This document shows positions 1-8,530 of a stretch of DNA of 64,000 nt, piece by piece (the stretch's first letter is position 1; the number at the start of each line of letters is the position of its first letter). The position numbers and the translations under genes are program-made. Source of the DNA: Thalassospira povalilytica (GTDB lineage: Bacteria; Pseudomonadota; Alphaproteobacteria; Rhodospirillales; Thalassospiraceae); the NCBI RefSeq assembly GCF_002844235.1, contig NZ_PGTS01000001.1, forward strand, positions 186,001 through 250,000, in the 5' to 3' direction. The notes beneath the pieces are model-generated. The model was not told where the DNA came from. It did no database searches and saw only the letters and a list, made by a program, of their open reading frames with translations.

Positions 1-1
1 C

Positions 2-547
2 GATGTTCTCGAACAGGAAGTGCAGGATTTTGCGGTCCGTCTTCTGGCCCTGCGCCAGCCGATGGCTGATGACCTGCGTCAGGTCGTGACGGCGCTTAAG
101 CTGTCCAATGATCTTGAGCGTATTGGTGATTTGGCCAAGAACATTGCCAAACGTGCCCAGGTCCTGAACCAGATCCCGCCGATCCGTCCGGTCCAGGTGA
201 TCCCGAATATGGGCAAGCTTGCCCAGGAAATCATCAAGGATGTTCTCGACGCCTATATCGAAGGTGACGCCGAAAAGGCGGAACGCGTCTGGGCGCGCGA
301 TCAGGAAGTCGATGACATGTACAATTCGCTGTTCCGCGAATTGCTGACCTACATGATGGAAGATCCGCGCAACATTACGGCATCGACCCACATGCTGTTC
401 ATCGCCAAGAACATCGAACGTATTGGCGATCATGCCACCAATATCGCCGAAACGATCTATTACCGGATCAAGGGCGAAGACCTGCCGGCAATCGACCGGC
501 CAAAAAATGATGCAGCGAACTTTGCTGTTGTCGAACCGAATGAGTGA
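2..547 (+). CDS. phoU: Phosphate transport system regulator PhoU (5' end outside window)
   Basis: This is the C-terminal 181 residues of PhoU, the cytoplasmic helical-bundle protein that links the Pst phosphate transporter to the PhoR/PhoB two-component system. The reading frame is already open at the window edge, so the N-terminus is missing. The two PhoU repeats show in the paired ERIGD motifs (NDLERIGDLAKNIAKR and KNIERIGDHATNIAE), which carry the acidic metal-binding residues of the family. It is followed 17 bp later by phoB on the same strand, which is the standard end of a pst-phoU-phoB operon. Confidence 0.95.
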   Translation, partial: DVLEQEVQDFAVRLLALRQPMADDLRQVVTALKLSNDLERIGDLAKNIAKRAQVLNQIPPIRPVQVIPNMGKLAQEIIKDVLDAYIEGDAEKAERVWARDQEVDDMYNSLFRELLTYMMEDPRNITASTHMLFIAKNIERIGDHATNIAETIYYRIKGEDLPAIDRPKNDAANFAVVEPNE

Positions 548-564
548 CACTGGAGCATAGGAAG

Positions 565-1263
565 ATGGACCCAACGGTTCTTATCGTCGAGGACGAAGCT
601 GCAATCGTAACCATGTTGCGCTACAACCTCGAACGTGAGGGGATGCAGGTTGTCGAAGCCGGTGACGGTGACGAAGCGTTGAAAATTCTTGCTGAAACGC
701 ATGTTGATCTTGTCCTTCTGGACTGGATGTTGCCGGTCATGTCGGGGATCGAGGTTTGCCGTCAGATCCGCCGCAAGCCCGAAAGCCGCGATTTGCCGGT
801 CATCATGGTGACCGCGCGCGGCGAAGAAGGGGATCGCATTCGCGGCCTTGATACCGGTGCTGATGACTATGTCACCAAACCGTTCGCGATTGGCGAGTTG
901 CTGGCACGTATTCGCGCACTTCTGCGCCGATCCGGTCCGGCGCAACCACAAGGGCAGTTGGTCTATTCCGATATCGAAATGGATCTTGCCGCCCATCGCG
1001 TCAGCCGCAATGGCAAGGCCATCCACCTTGGTCCGACCGAATTTCGTCTTCTTCGGTATTTCCTTGAACATCCTGGACGTGTTTTCTCCCGCGAGCAGCT
1101 TTTGAATGCTGTTTGGGGACCGAACATTTATGTCGAAACCCGTACGGTTGATGTGCATATCCGCCGCCTGCGCAAGGCCCTGAATGATGTCAAAGGTACC
1201 CGCGACATCATCCGGACGGTTCGGGCAGCCGGCTATGCGCTGGACTCGGAAACTGCGGCCTGA
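565..1263 (+). CDS. phoB: Phosphate regulon response regulator PhoB
   Basis: This is an OmpR/PhoB-class response regulator of 232 residues that activates phosphate-starvation genes when phosphorylated by PhoR. The receiver domain fills about residues 1-120, with the acidic pocket in VEDE, the phospho-acceptor Asp in LLDWMLP near residue 54, and the conserved Lys in TKPF. The winged-helix DNA-binding domain follows, with EFRLLRYFLEHPGRVFSREQLL and the RTVDVHIRRLRKAL recognition region. An upstream in-frame GTG at 544 overlaps phoU. The ATG at 565 is preferred because it follows a GGAG/AGGA sequence and gives the usual family N-terminus (MDPTVLIVEDE). Confidence 0.95.
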   Translation: MDPTVLIVEDEAAIVTMLRYNLEREGMQVVEAGDGDEALKILAETHVDLVLLDWMLPVMSGIEVCRQIRRKPESRDLPVIMVTARGEEGDRIRGLDTGADDYVTKPFAIGELLARIRALLRRSGPAQPQGQLVYSDIEMDLAAHRVSRNGKAIHLGPTEFRLLRYFLEHPGRVFSREQLLNAVWGPNIYVETRTVDVHIRRLRKALNDVKGTRDIIRTVRAAGYALDSETAA

Positions 1264-1268
1264 TTGAT

Positions 1269-1284
1269 CCGGCCACAAGGCCGG
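1269..1284 (+). other. Hairpin downstream of phoB
   Basis: A perfect 6-bp stem (CCGGCC/GGCCGG) with an ACAA tetraloop lies 5 bp after the phoB stop. No T-run follows, so it is more likely a 3' stabilising hairpin or weak terminator than a strong intrinsic terminator. Confidence 0.4.
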
Positions 1285-1334
1285 ACTGCTGGCTGGTTGG
1301 ATGGCTCGTCGGAAAAAATTCTGCCACTCAGATC

Positions 1335-1370
1335 AAACAAAACCCCCGTTGCCACAGGCCGCGGGGGGGG
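1335..1370 (-). terminator. Intrinsic terminator of the Kef-type antiporter gene
   Basis: Read on the minus strand, a GC-rich stem (CCCCCG pairing with CGGGGG, with a small inner GCC/GGC pairing) is followed by TTTTGTTT. It starts within 10 bp of the antiporter stop codon. Confidence 0.75.
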
Positions 1371-1376
1371 GTGCAT

Positions 1377-3431
1377 TTAGCTGTCTTTAGCTTTGCCGCG
1401 TGTGGTGCGGCCTGACCGGGATGTAGCCGGTTTGTCTGATGGCGCAGTCTTTGTCGCCGGTTTGCGGGGCGCTGCTTTTTTTGCCGATGTGGTTTTGCCC
1501 GACGTTGTTTTGGTTGCGGCGGGTTTTGTCGCAACCTTGCGCGCGGTTGTTTTCTTTGGCGTGGTACGCGACGCAGGTTTCTTTGCCGTCGGTTTGGGTT
1601 TTGCGGTTTGCGCAGCCGTGCCGGATGCCTTTGTTGTTTTCGCGGTCGCCGGGGATGCAGATGCCGCAGATGGTGTTGTTGCTGGTGCGACTTCTGATGC
1701 CGGTGCTGCTTGTGCCGGTTCCGGGGCTTTTTTACGCTGGGTCCTTGGCGCCAGTTCGTTCATCAACAGCATGTCGGCACGCCGGAACTTGGCGATTTCG
1801 GCATCAATGTCTTCTTGTGGCACGTCGCAGGCCGACAGCACATGATCCGAAAGCCGAAGGCCGGTTTCCAATACTTCGGGAATTGCCGCATCGGCCCCGC
1901 TGCGCGACAGCGGACCGATATGGGTGATGTCCTGGGCGCGGGCAAAGATCTTGAGATGCGGATAATGCTGACGTAGAAGCGCAACGGTCTTTTCGGTTGC
2001 ATGCGGGTTACCCATGGCAACAACCGCAATGCGCGCTTCATCGGTGTGGGCGGCGCGGAATGTTTCCGGGCGCGATCCGTCGGCAAAGAATACGGGGAGC
2101 CCCTCTGCACGACCGCGCGATACCTGTTGGGCATCACTGTCGAGAACAATGAACGGAATATCTCGGGTTTTCAAAAGACGCGCCAGAACCCGGCCAACAC
2201 GCCCGCTGCCAATGACCAGCACATGCTGGTGGATGCCTTCGGTTTCATCCGAGATCGGGCCAAGCTGGTCGTCTTCCTTGGGATGCAGCTTTTCCTCGAT
2301 CCGGTGGCCAAGATTGATCAGGGTCGGTGTCAATGCCATCGACAAGGCAACCACCGGGATCAGCATCGCGGCAAGATCACGCGGAATTGCACCATTCTGG
2401 GCCGCCAGTGCAAACATGACGAATGCAAATTCACCGCCTGCTGCCAGGCTCATCGCAACACGAAGGGCCGAACCCCGTTCGAACCGGATCGCTAAGGACA
2501 AGACAAACAGAACGGCCGTCTTGATGACAAGCAATGCAATCAGCCACAGCAGCACACTGCCAAACTGTTCATAGACAACATTGGCATTGACCGACATCCC
2601 GACCGACATAAAGAACAGCGACAGGAAAACGCCACGGAATGGCGCGATATCGGCTTCGATCTGATGACGGAATTCGGTTTCGGCCAGCATCACACCGGCA
2701 ATGAACGCGCCAAGTGCCATCGAAAGTCCGGAAACCTCAGTCAGGGTGCTGGCGGCAAGGACAACGAACAGGGTGCCAATCGCAAACAGTTCCGGGTTTT
2801 TAAGCGACGCGATATAGCGAAACAGATGTGGCAAAAGATACCGTCCTGCGACCAGAAGCAGGGCGACAGAACCGAAGCCAAGAAGAATACTGATCCACGG
2901 GCTGGTTTCGGTACCGGCATTGCCCGCCGCCTGAACCATGATCAGGAACGGACCAACCGCCACGTCCTGGACCAGAAGGATTGCAAGGGCGGCCCGCCCG
3001 AAACGGGTATTGAGCTGTCGGTCATCGGACAACTGTTTAAGGATAATCGCGGTTGATGACAGGGCCAGCGCACCGGCAATAACAAGGGATGCGGCCAATG
3101 GCAGATCAAGCAGCGCCAGAACGCCCATGATCGCAGCCATTGAAACCAGGATCTGCAACAGGCCGAGTGCCGCAAACCGCCCGCCAATGACGCGCAATCG
3201 TTCGCGCGAAAGTTCAAGCCCGATCATGAACAGCAGGAAGACGACCCCCAGTTCGGCAACTGTGGAAATGTCTTCACGTTCGGTAATCAGTCCAAACCCG
3301 AATGGCCCGATGCAAAATCCGCCGATCAGAAAACCGATAATCGAATTGGCGCGCAAACGATGCGCGATGGGTACTGCAACCACAGCCGCAGCAAGGATCA
3401 GGAACAGCTCGAACAGAACGCTGTGATGCAT
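1377..3431 (-). CDS. Kef-type (CPA2) monovalent cation:proton antiporter with RCK domain and basic C-terminal tail
   Basis: This is an inner-membrane CPA2-family antiporter or K+ efflux protein of 684 residues. About residues 1-390 form the Na+/H+-exchanger domain, with many hydrophobic segments starting at VLFELFLILAAAVVAV. About residues 400-520 form a TrkA-N/RCK nucleotide-binding domain (HVLVIGSGRVGRVLARLL, then VLDSD). The last 120 or so residues are unusual: a low-complexity Ala/Lys/Thr/Pro tail resembling histone H1-like tails, which is not part of the KefB/KefC core. I cannot tell KefB from KefC or YbaL type, and no KefG/KefF partner is adjacent. It stands alone and convergent to phoB. 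Confidence 0.88.
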   Translation of the reverse strand: MHHSVLFELFLILAAAVVAVPIAHRLRANSIIGFLIGGFCIGPFGFGLITEREDISTVAELGVVFLLFMIGLELSRERLRVIGGRFAALGLLQILVSMAAIMGVLALLDLPLAASLVIAGALALSSTAIILKQLSDDRQLNTRFGRAALAILLVQDVAVGPFLIMVQAAGNAGTETSPWISILLGFGSVALLLVAGRYLLPHLFRYIASLKNPELFAIGTLFVVLAASTLTEVSGLSMALGAFIAGVMLAETEFRHQIEADIAPFRGVFLSLFFMSVGMSVNANVVYEQFGSVLLWLIALLVIKTAVLFVLSLAIRFERGSALRVAMSLAAGGEFAFVMFALAAQNGAIPRDLAAMLIPVVALSMALTPTLINLGHRIEEKLHPKEDDQLGPISDETEGIHQHVLVIGSGRVGRVLARLLKTRDIPFIVLDSDAQQVSRGRAEGLPVFFADGSRPETFRAAHTDEARIAVVAMGNPHATEKTVALLRQHYPHLKIFARAQDITHIGPLSRSGADAAIPEVLETGLRLSDHVLSACDVPQEDIDAEIAKFRRADMLLMNELAPRTQRKKAPEPAQAAPASEVAPATTPSAASASPATAKTTKASGTAAQTAKPKPTAKKPASRTTPKKTTARKVATKPAATKTTSGKTTSAKKAAPRKPATKTAPSDKPATSRSGRTTRGKAKDS

Positions 3432-3730
3432 GGTCAGAATCGATCCGGCAAAGCAGATAAATATTTGAAAACAACGAGATGATCAGGATAGCGGAATTGA
3501 ACGGTATCGTCCTGTGGAAATTTGACGATGCCAACGCAATTAACCCGTACCGGTTTGATCTGTTTCAAGGCTTGTCTTGTTGGTTTGACCTAATGCGCCG
3601 GGCGGGGAATTCAATTGTGTGCTGTGAAAATTGTCATGCCCTGATGACTTGCCAATCCCGGTGCCAGATGCCATGTTCCGCGGGCCTGATCAGGTCCATA
3701 TAATTGACACCCAATAAGAGCAAACGCGTC
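3432..3730. other. Intergenic region between divergent transporter genes
   Basis: This roughly 300-bp gap separates the leftward antiporter gene from the rightward CaCA exchanger gene and should hold both promoters. I found no convincing promoter pair, palindrome or RNA element. A 74-residue open frame inside it lacks family features and is probably spurious. Confidence 0.5.
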
Positions 3731-4693
3731 TTGGAACAGCTTATCCCCTATCTTCAGATTATCGCCGGTCTTGTCCTGTTGACGGCTGGTGGCGAATTTA
3801 TCGTGCGTGGTGCCGTTGGATTGGCTCTTTTGCTTGGGGTGTCAAAAGTCATTGTCGGTTTGACGATCGTTGCGGCCGGGACATCGGCGCCGGAATTTGT
3901 CGTGTCATTGAACGCATCGCTCAAAGGAACGGCCGATATTGCGATGGGCAATGTGGTCGGTTCCAATATTGCCAATATATTGCTGATCCTCGGTGCGGTT
4001 GCGGTGCTTAAACCGGTTGCGGCAGGTCGTATCACGGTTGTTCGCGATGGCGGTACCATGCTGCTGGGCACCGTTTTGTTCATCGCACTTTGCATGTTCG
4101 GGGCGATTGACCGGTGGGCCGGGGCCCTGATGCTGTGTGTGTTGGCGGCTATCTGGTACTTCACCTACAAGCATGACAAAAACATGCCCAGCGAAGCCAG
4201 CCATCTGCATGAAGAAGAAGTTGATGAAGTCGGCGAGGTGCCCAAAGGCTGGGCCAAGCCGCTTGTGGCGACCCTGATCGGGATTGGCGCACTGATGTTC
4301 GGGGCGGAATGGCTTGTTGACGGTGGCGTTGCCGTTGCCCGGCAGTTCGGTGTTTCCGAGGCCGTTATCGGTTTGACGCTGGTTGCGTTCGGAACGTCAT
4401 TGCCCGAGCTTGCGGCATCTGTGGTCGCGGCATTCCGTGGTCATTCAGATGTTGCACTTGGCAACGTGCTGGGCTCGAACCTTTTGAACCTTCTGGTGAT
4501 TATTGGTGGGGTGTCGCTTATTGCGCCAATTCCGGTGCCGGAACAGATTTTGAATTCCGATTTGTGGATCATGCTGGCGGTAACTGTCGGGTTGCTTGCC
4601 GTTGCCTATGCGTTTCGCAAAATTTCGCGCATTACCGGAAGTGCATTTGTGATTGCCTATTTGGTTTATGTCTTCCAACTTGTAGCAGCCTGA
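3731..4693 (+). CDS. Calcium/sodium antiporter, CaCA family (YrbG-like)
   Basis: This membrane protein of about 320 residues exchanges Ca2+ or other cations for Na+/H+. It contains the two inverted alpha-repeats of the family: GTSAPEFVVSLNASLKG followed by GNVVGSNIANILLILG, and later GTSLPELAASVVAAFRG followed by GNVLGSNLLNLLVIIG. An acidic cytoplasmic loop (HLHEEEVDEVGEVP) separates the halves, as in YrbG. The start is uncertain. A TTG at 3731 is chosen because it gives the usual short N-terminus, but an in-frame TTG at 3704 (9 residues longer) has an AGG-like ribosome site. The substrate ion cannot be deduced. Confidence 0.88.
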   Translation: MEQLIPYLQIIAGLVLLTAGGEFIVRGAVGLALLLGVSKVIVGLTIVAAGTSAPEFVVSLNASLKGTADIAMGNVVGSNIANILLILGAVAVLKPVAAGRITVVRDGGTMLLGTVLFIALCMFGAIDRWAGALMLCVLAAIWYFTYKHDKNMPSEASHLHEEEVDEVGEVPKGWAKPLVATLIGIGALMFGAEWLVDGGVAVARQFGVSEAVIGLTLVAFGTSLPELAASVVAAFRGHSDVALGNVLGSNLLNLLVIIGGVSLIAPIPVPEQILNSDLWIMLAVTVGLLAVAYAFRKISRITGSAFVIAYLVYVFQLVAA

Positions 4694-4740
4694 AAACCGG
4701 CTTGGTTGAATTGACAGACGCATAAAGGGATCCGCAGAAA

Positions 4741-5511
4741 ATGACTGCACAGGTGCCCAAAACCGTTTTGATTACAGGTGCAGCTAAACGCATCGGTCGG
4801 GCCCTGTCGCTTGATCTGGCGCGAAATGGCTATGACGTAGCGCTGCACTGTCATCATTCGCGCAAGGATGCCGAAAGCCTGGCCGAGGAAATCCGTGCAT
4901 TTGGCCGAAGCGCCTGTGTGATTTCCGCCGATCTCGCCAGCGAAGAGGACACCCACCGGATCGTGCGCGAAGCACAGGCGGCCTTGGGGCCGATTGCGGT
5001 TCTGATCAATAATGCGTCGACATTTGAATATGATGACATTCAGTCGGCCACCCGCGAAAGCTGGGACCTTCATATGGAGGCCAATCTGCGGGCGCCGTTT
5101 GTTCTGTCACAGGAATTTGCCAAACGCCTGCCCGACGATGTCAAAGGCCTGATCGTCAATATTATCGATCAGCGGGTCTGGAATCTGAACCCGCATTTCG
5201 TGACCTATACATTGTCAAAGGCCGGGTTGTGGACCTTGACCCAGACCCTTGCACTGGCATTGGCGCCGAAAATTCGTGTAAATGCGATCGGGCCGGGGCC
5301 GGCTTTGCCTAGTAGCCGACAAACACAGGACATTTTCGATCAGCAGTGCGAGAAAACCCCGCTTAAAGTCGGGACAAACCCGCAAGAGATTTGCGACGCG
5401 GTTCGATTTTTCCTTGCCGCGCCTGCCATCACCGGGCAAATGTTAGCCCTTGACGGCGGGCAGCACCTTGATTGGGCGCCCAGTGGCAATAATGACAAGC
5501 CAATCGAATGA
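4741..5511 (+). CDS. SDR family oxidoreductase, pteridine reductase/FolM-like
   Basis: This is a classical short-chain dehydrogenase of 256 residues. The cofactor-binding motif is TGAAKRIGRAL near residues 13-23; the Arg in place of the usual second Gly-rich residue is typical of pteridine reductases (PTR1/FolM), as is the following LHCHHSRKDAESL. The motif NNAS, the active-site YTLSK and the C-terminal PGPALPS are present. The next gene on the same strand is folB, so a role in reducing dihydropterins for folate or monapterin synthesis is likely, but this is inference from motif and context. The start has no strong competitor. Confidence 0.8.
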   Translation: MTAQVPKTVLITGAAKRIGRALSLDLARNGYDVALHCHHSRKDAESLAEEIRAFGRSACVISADLASEEDTHRIVREAQAALGPIAVLINNASTFEYDDIQSATRESWDLHMEANLRAPFVLSQEFAKRLPDDVKGLIVNIIDQRVWNLNPHFVTYTLSKAGLWTLTQTLALALAPKIRVNAIGPGPALPSSRQTQDIFDQQCEKTPLKVGTNPQEICDAVRFFLAAPAITGQMLALDGGQHLDWAPSGNNDKPIE

Positions 5512-5598
5512 TGTCAGGCATGATGGTCTGACATCGGCCGGACGGGGAGGGCAGCACAAGGCGCCCATACCCAAAAGCAGCACAAGGAAGACCCGACT

Positions 5599-6039
5599 AT
5601 GACCGCAGGCCTGAAACAGGATGCCAAAATTACGACATTGCCTTTTGCCGATCTGCCTCATGCAGACCGGGCCGGCAGCCTGCGCCGTGTCTTTGTGCGC
5701 GATATGGTCATTCATACCTCGATCGGTGTTTATGACCATGAAAAGGAAGCCCCGCAACGGGTCCGGATCAATCTTGATCTGGCAGTCCTCGAAGGGGACG
5801 GGGTTCAGAATGACGATATCACCACAGTCCTGAGCTACGAGGATCTTGTGGTTGGGACCCGACGCATCTGCCAGGATGGTCATGTGAACCTTGTGGAAAC
5901 CCTTGGGGAAAAACTTGCGGATATGTGCCTTGCTGATCCGCGCGTGCGCAAGGTGATCGTCCGGGTTGAAAAGCTCGACGTTTTTGAAGACGTCTCGGCG
6001 GTCGGGGTCGAAATCGAACGGCACAATATCGCGCGTTGA
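5599..6039 (+). CDS. folB: Dihydroneopterin aldolase
   Basis: FolB converts 7,8-dihydroneopterin to 6-hydroxymethyl-dihydropterin and glycolaldehyde in folate synthesis. The 146-residue protein has the family core VRDMVIHTSIGVYDHEKEAPQRVRINLDL, an ALS-like TTVLSYEDLV segment, and the C-terminal VRKVIVRVEKLDVFEDVSAVGVEIER. A roughly 30-residue N-terminal extension precedes the core, as is common in Rhodospirillales. It lies 87 bp after the pteridine-reductase-like SDR, supporting a small pterin operon. Confidence 0.9.
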   Translation: MTAGLKQDAKITTLPFADLPHADRAGSLRRVFVRDMVIHTSIGVYDHEKEAPQRVRINLDLAVLEGDGVQNDDITTVLSYEDLVVGTRRICQDGHVNLVETLGEKLADMCLADPRVRKVIVRVEKLDVFEDVSAVGVEIERHNIAR

Positions 6040-6128
6040 TTTACGCCCGATTTCGTTAAAAAATTTACTTTTTCAAACCGGCGGGTCAAGGGACTCTGTG
6101 ATTCCCTTGGGGCGAATCGCAGCAGTCC

Positions 6129-6336
6129 TTATGCACAAGCATTTGGCGAGATGGAATCAAAGGAAAATATTCGATTTTTACGGCTGTATTACCGAATGAT
6201 TTCATGTTGACAGTTATTTTTGATATATAAATCAATTACTTAACTGTTTTGCTCAATATTTGGGCACTTCACAGAAAGTTAAGACTCTCAAGGGGTGCAG
6301 GAAGAAGCCCCCCTATTACCCACATAGTTATCCACA
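6129..6336. promoter_or_regulatory. DnaA-box pair flanking an AT-rich segment (origin-like region)
   Basis: Two perfect matches to the DnaA box consensus TTATNCACA occur in the same orientation: TTATGCACA at 6129-6137 and TTATCCACA at 6328-6336. A one-mismatch box TTACCCACA at 6316-6324 sits 12 bp before the second. Between them, about 6155-6265 is clearly AT-rich, like a DNA-unwinding element. This may be a DnaA-regulated promoter region for uvrC, an origin-like element, or chance. No dnaA, hemE, parAB or rpmH is in the window to support a chromosomal origin. Confidence 0.45.
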
Positions 6337-6425
6337 GTCTTGGTGGACATCTTTTTTCCGCCACGATTCCCTGACGCGGTGTTGCGATGTTAATCTTTTC
6401 GGCTATGTTCCAAAGCCCGGCCAGA

Positions 6426-6443
6426 TTGTGACGGCCGTCACAA
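6426..6443. promoter_or_regulatory. Perfect CRP/FNR-family-type palindrome upstream of uvrC
   Basis: The 18-bp sequence TTGTGACGGCCGTCACAA is a perfect palindrome and contains TGTGA-N6-TCACA, the canonical CRP half-site pair. Its centre is about 45 bp upstream of the chosen uvrC start codon. The likely binder is a CRP-family regulator encoded elsewhere. Confidence 0.6.
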
Positions 6444-6478
6444 CTTTGGATGTATTTGTCTGATTGCGGAGTGCCTTT

Positions 6479-8416
6479 ATGAAGCCTGATGCCCCCTCCG
6501 AAAACCCGAACGGGGAAGCTGCCCCGGGACGGGAAATCGGTTTGTCCCTTGAAGGTGACGAGAACCGGGGCGGGGCCGCGCGTGGTGTCGAGGCAATCAA
6601 ATACGCCCTGAAAACCATGCCGGGTGCACCGGGCGTTTACCGGATGCTCGATGACAAGGACCGGGTTCTTTATGTCGGCAAGGCCAAGAACCTTAAAAAG
6701 CGCGTGGTGGCCTATACTCGCATCATGCAATTGCCGATCCGGATTGCCCGTATGGTCGCCCAGACGGTCCGGATGGAAATCATCACCACCCATACCGAGG
6801 CCGAAGCCCTTCTTCTTGAATCCAACCTGATCAAGAAGCTCAAGCCGCGTTACAACATTCTTCTGCGGGATGACAAAAGCTTTCCCTATATCCTGATCAC
6901 CGAAGATCATGATTACCCGCGCATCGTCAAACATCGCGGGGCACGCGCCAAGGATGGAAGCTGTTTTGGGCCTTTTGCGTCTGCCTGGGCGGTGAACAAT
7001 ACGATCAACCATTTGCAGCGCGCATTCCTGTTGCGATCCTGTACCGATGCGGTTTTCTCGAACCGGTCGCGCCCGTGTTTGCTGTATCAAATCAAGCGGT
7101 GTGCCGCCCCCTGTGTGGACCGCATATCCAAGCCGGAATATGACGGGCTTGTTGATATCTGCCGTGACTTCCTGACCGGCCGAAGCCAGAAAATCCTCAA
7201 GCAGCTTGAAGCTGATATGATGGCCGCGTCCGAGCGCATGGAATTCGAACAGGCCGCGATGTATCGCGACCGCATACGGGCATTGAGCCAGATCAGATCG
7301 CATCAGGACATCAATCTTGAAGGCGTCGAAGAAGCCGACGTCATCGCCCTGCATCAGGAAGGCGGACAAAGCTGTGTGCAGGTGTTCTTTTTCCGGTCTG
7401 GATCAAACTATGGCAACCGGTCCTATTTTCCGCGCCATGAACAGTCTGCGGAAATTCCCGAAATCCTGTCGGCCTTTGTCGGGCAGTTCTATGCCGATAA
7501 GCCCGCGCCCAAACAGATTTTCCTGTCTCATGAGATCGAAGGTCAGGAACTGGTCGAAAATGCACTGGGCATCAATAACAACCGCAAGATCGAGTTGCTG
7601 GTGCCCAAACGGGGCGGCAAACGCAAACTGGTCGAGCATGCCCTGACCAACGCCAAGGATGCGCTGGGACGGCGTCTTGCCGAAAGTGCAACACAGCGCA
7701 AGCTGCTTGAAGACCTTGCTGACAAGCTTGATCTGGAAAGCACGCCCGAACGGATCGAGGTTTACGATAACTCCCACACCCAGGGGACCAACATGGTGGG
7801 CGGGATGATTGTGGCCGGACCGGAAGGCTTTATGAAAAACGCCTATCGCAAATTCAATATCAAGGGCGACATCGCACCGGGTGATGACTTTGCCATGATG
7901 CGCGAAGTTCTGACCCGTCGGTTTGCCCGCGCCCAAAAAGAAGATCCGGATCGTGAAAATGGCACCTGGCCGGACCTGTGTCTGATTGACGGTGGTTTGG
8001 GGCAGCTTGGCGTTGCGCGCGAGGTCCTTGAAGATCTTGGCATCGAAGATGTGATGCTGGTTGGTGTCGCCAAGGGTGTTGATCGAAATGCCGGTAAGGA
8101 AGTTCTTCACATCCCGGGCAAGGCACCGGTGCGTCTTGATATGAAAGACCCGGTTCTTTATTTCATCCAGCGCCTGCGCGACGAAGCGCACCGTTGGGCG
8201 ATCGGAACCCACCGGGCAAAACGGGCCAAGCAGATCGGCAAAAGTGTTCTGGATTCGGTTCCGGGTGTTGGTGGTGCGCGCAAAAAGGCGCTTTTGCATC
8301 ATTTCGGATCGGCTCGGGGGGTTGCCGATGCCGGGCTTTCGGATCTTGAGGCAGTCGAGGGCATCAGTGCCGCCCTGGCGCGAAAGATCTACGATCATTT
8401 CCACGAAAATGACTGA
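6479..8416 (+). CDS. uvrC: Excinuclease ABC subunit UvrC
   Basis: UvrC makes both incisions in UvrABC nucleotide excision repair. In this 645-residue protein the GIY-YIG nuclease lies at about residues 45-125 (GVYRMLDDKDRVLYVGKAKNLKKRV). The UVR UvrB-binding motif is near residues 235-270 (ASERMEFEQAAMYRDRIRAL). The RNase H-like endonuclease core follows, with VYDNSHTQGTNMVGGM and LCLIDGGLGQLGVA, and tandem helix-hairpin-helix motifs end the protein (LDSVPGVGGARKKALLHHFGS). The ATG at 6479 is preferred over an upstream TTG at 6464 because GGAG precedes it at suitable spacing. The roughly 30-residue N-terminal extension is not family core. Confidence 0.97.
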   Translation: MKPDAPSENPNGEAAPGREIGLSLEGDENRGGAARGVEAIKYALKTMPGAPGVYRMLDDKDRVLYVGKAKNLKKRVVAYTRIMQLPIRIARMVAQTVRMEIITTHTEAEALLLESNLIKKLKPRYNILLRDDKSFPYILITEDHDYPRIVKHRGARAKDGSCFGPFASAWAVNNTINHLQRAFLLRSCTDAVFSNRSRPCLLYQIKRCAAPCVDRISKPEYDGLVDICRDFLTGRSQKILKQLEADMMAASERMEFEQAAMYRDRIRALSQIRSHQDINLEGVEEADVIALHQEGGQSCVQVFFFRSGSNYGNRSYFPRHEQSAEIPEILSAFVGQFYADKPAPKQIFLSHEIEGQELVENALGINNNRKIELLVPKRGGKRKLVEHALTNAKDALGRRLAESATQRKLLEDLADKLDLESTPERIEVYDNSHTQGTNMVGGMIVAGPEGFMKNAYRKFNIKGDIAPGDDFAMMREVLTRRFARAQKEDPDRENGTWPDLCLIDGGLGQLGVAREVLEDLGIEDVMLVGVAKGVDRNAGKEVLHIPGKAPVRLDMKDPVLYFIQRLRDEAHRWAIGTHRAKRAKQIGKSVLDSVPGVGGARKKALLHHFGSARGVADAGLSDLEAVEGISAALARKIYDHFHEND

Positions 8417-8530
8417 TAACCTGTTGCTGATGTCTTGCTTTTTGGCGGCAGGCGGGTAATACCCCGTGTGCATATTGCCGTCCCGGCAGCGCGCTTTTGT
8501 GCGATCAACGATCTCAGCTTAAGGAAACAA

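Noticed and set aside
1393-1927. Long open frames on the plus strand opposite the antiporter tail
   Set aside because: They are antisense to the Ala/Lys/Pro-rich repetitive tail, whose codon bias creates long open frames on the other strand.
3479-3703. A 74-residue open frame between the two cation transporter genes
   Set aside because: It has an unusual composition, no family match and no ribosome site; probably a chance frame.
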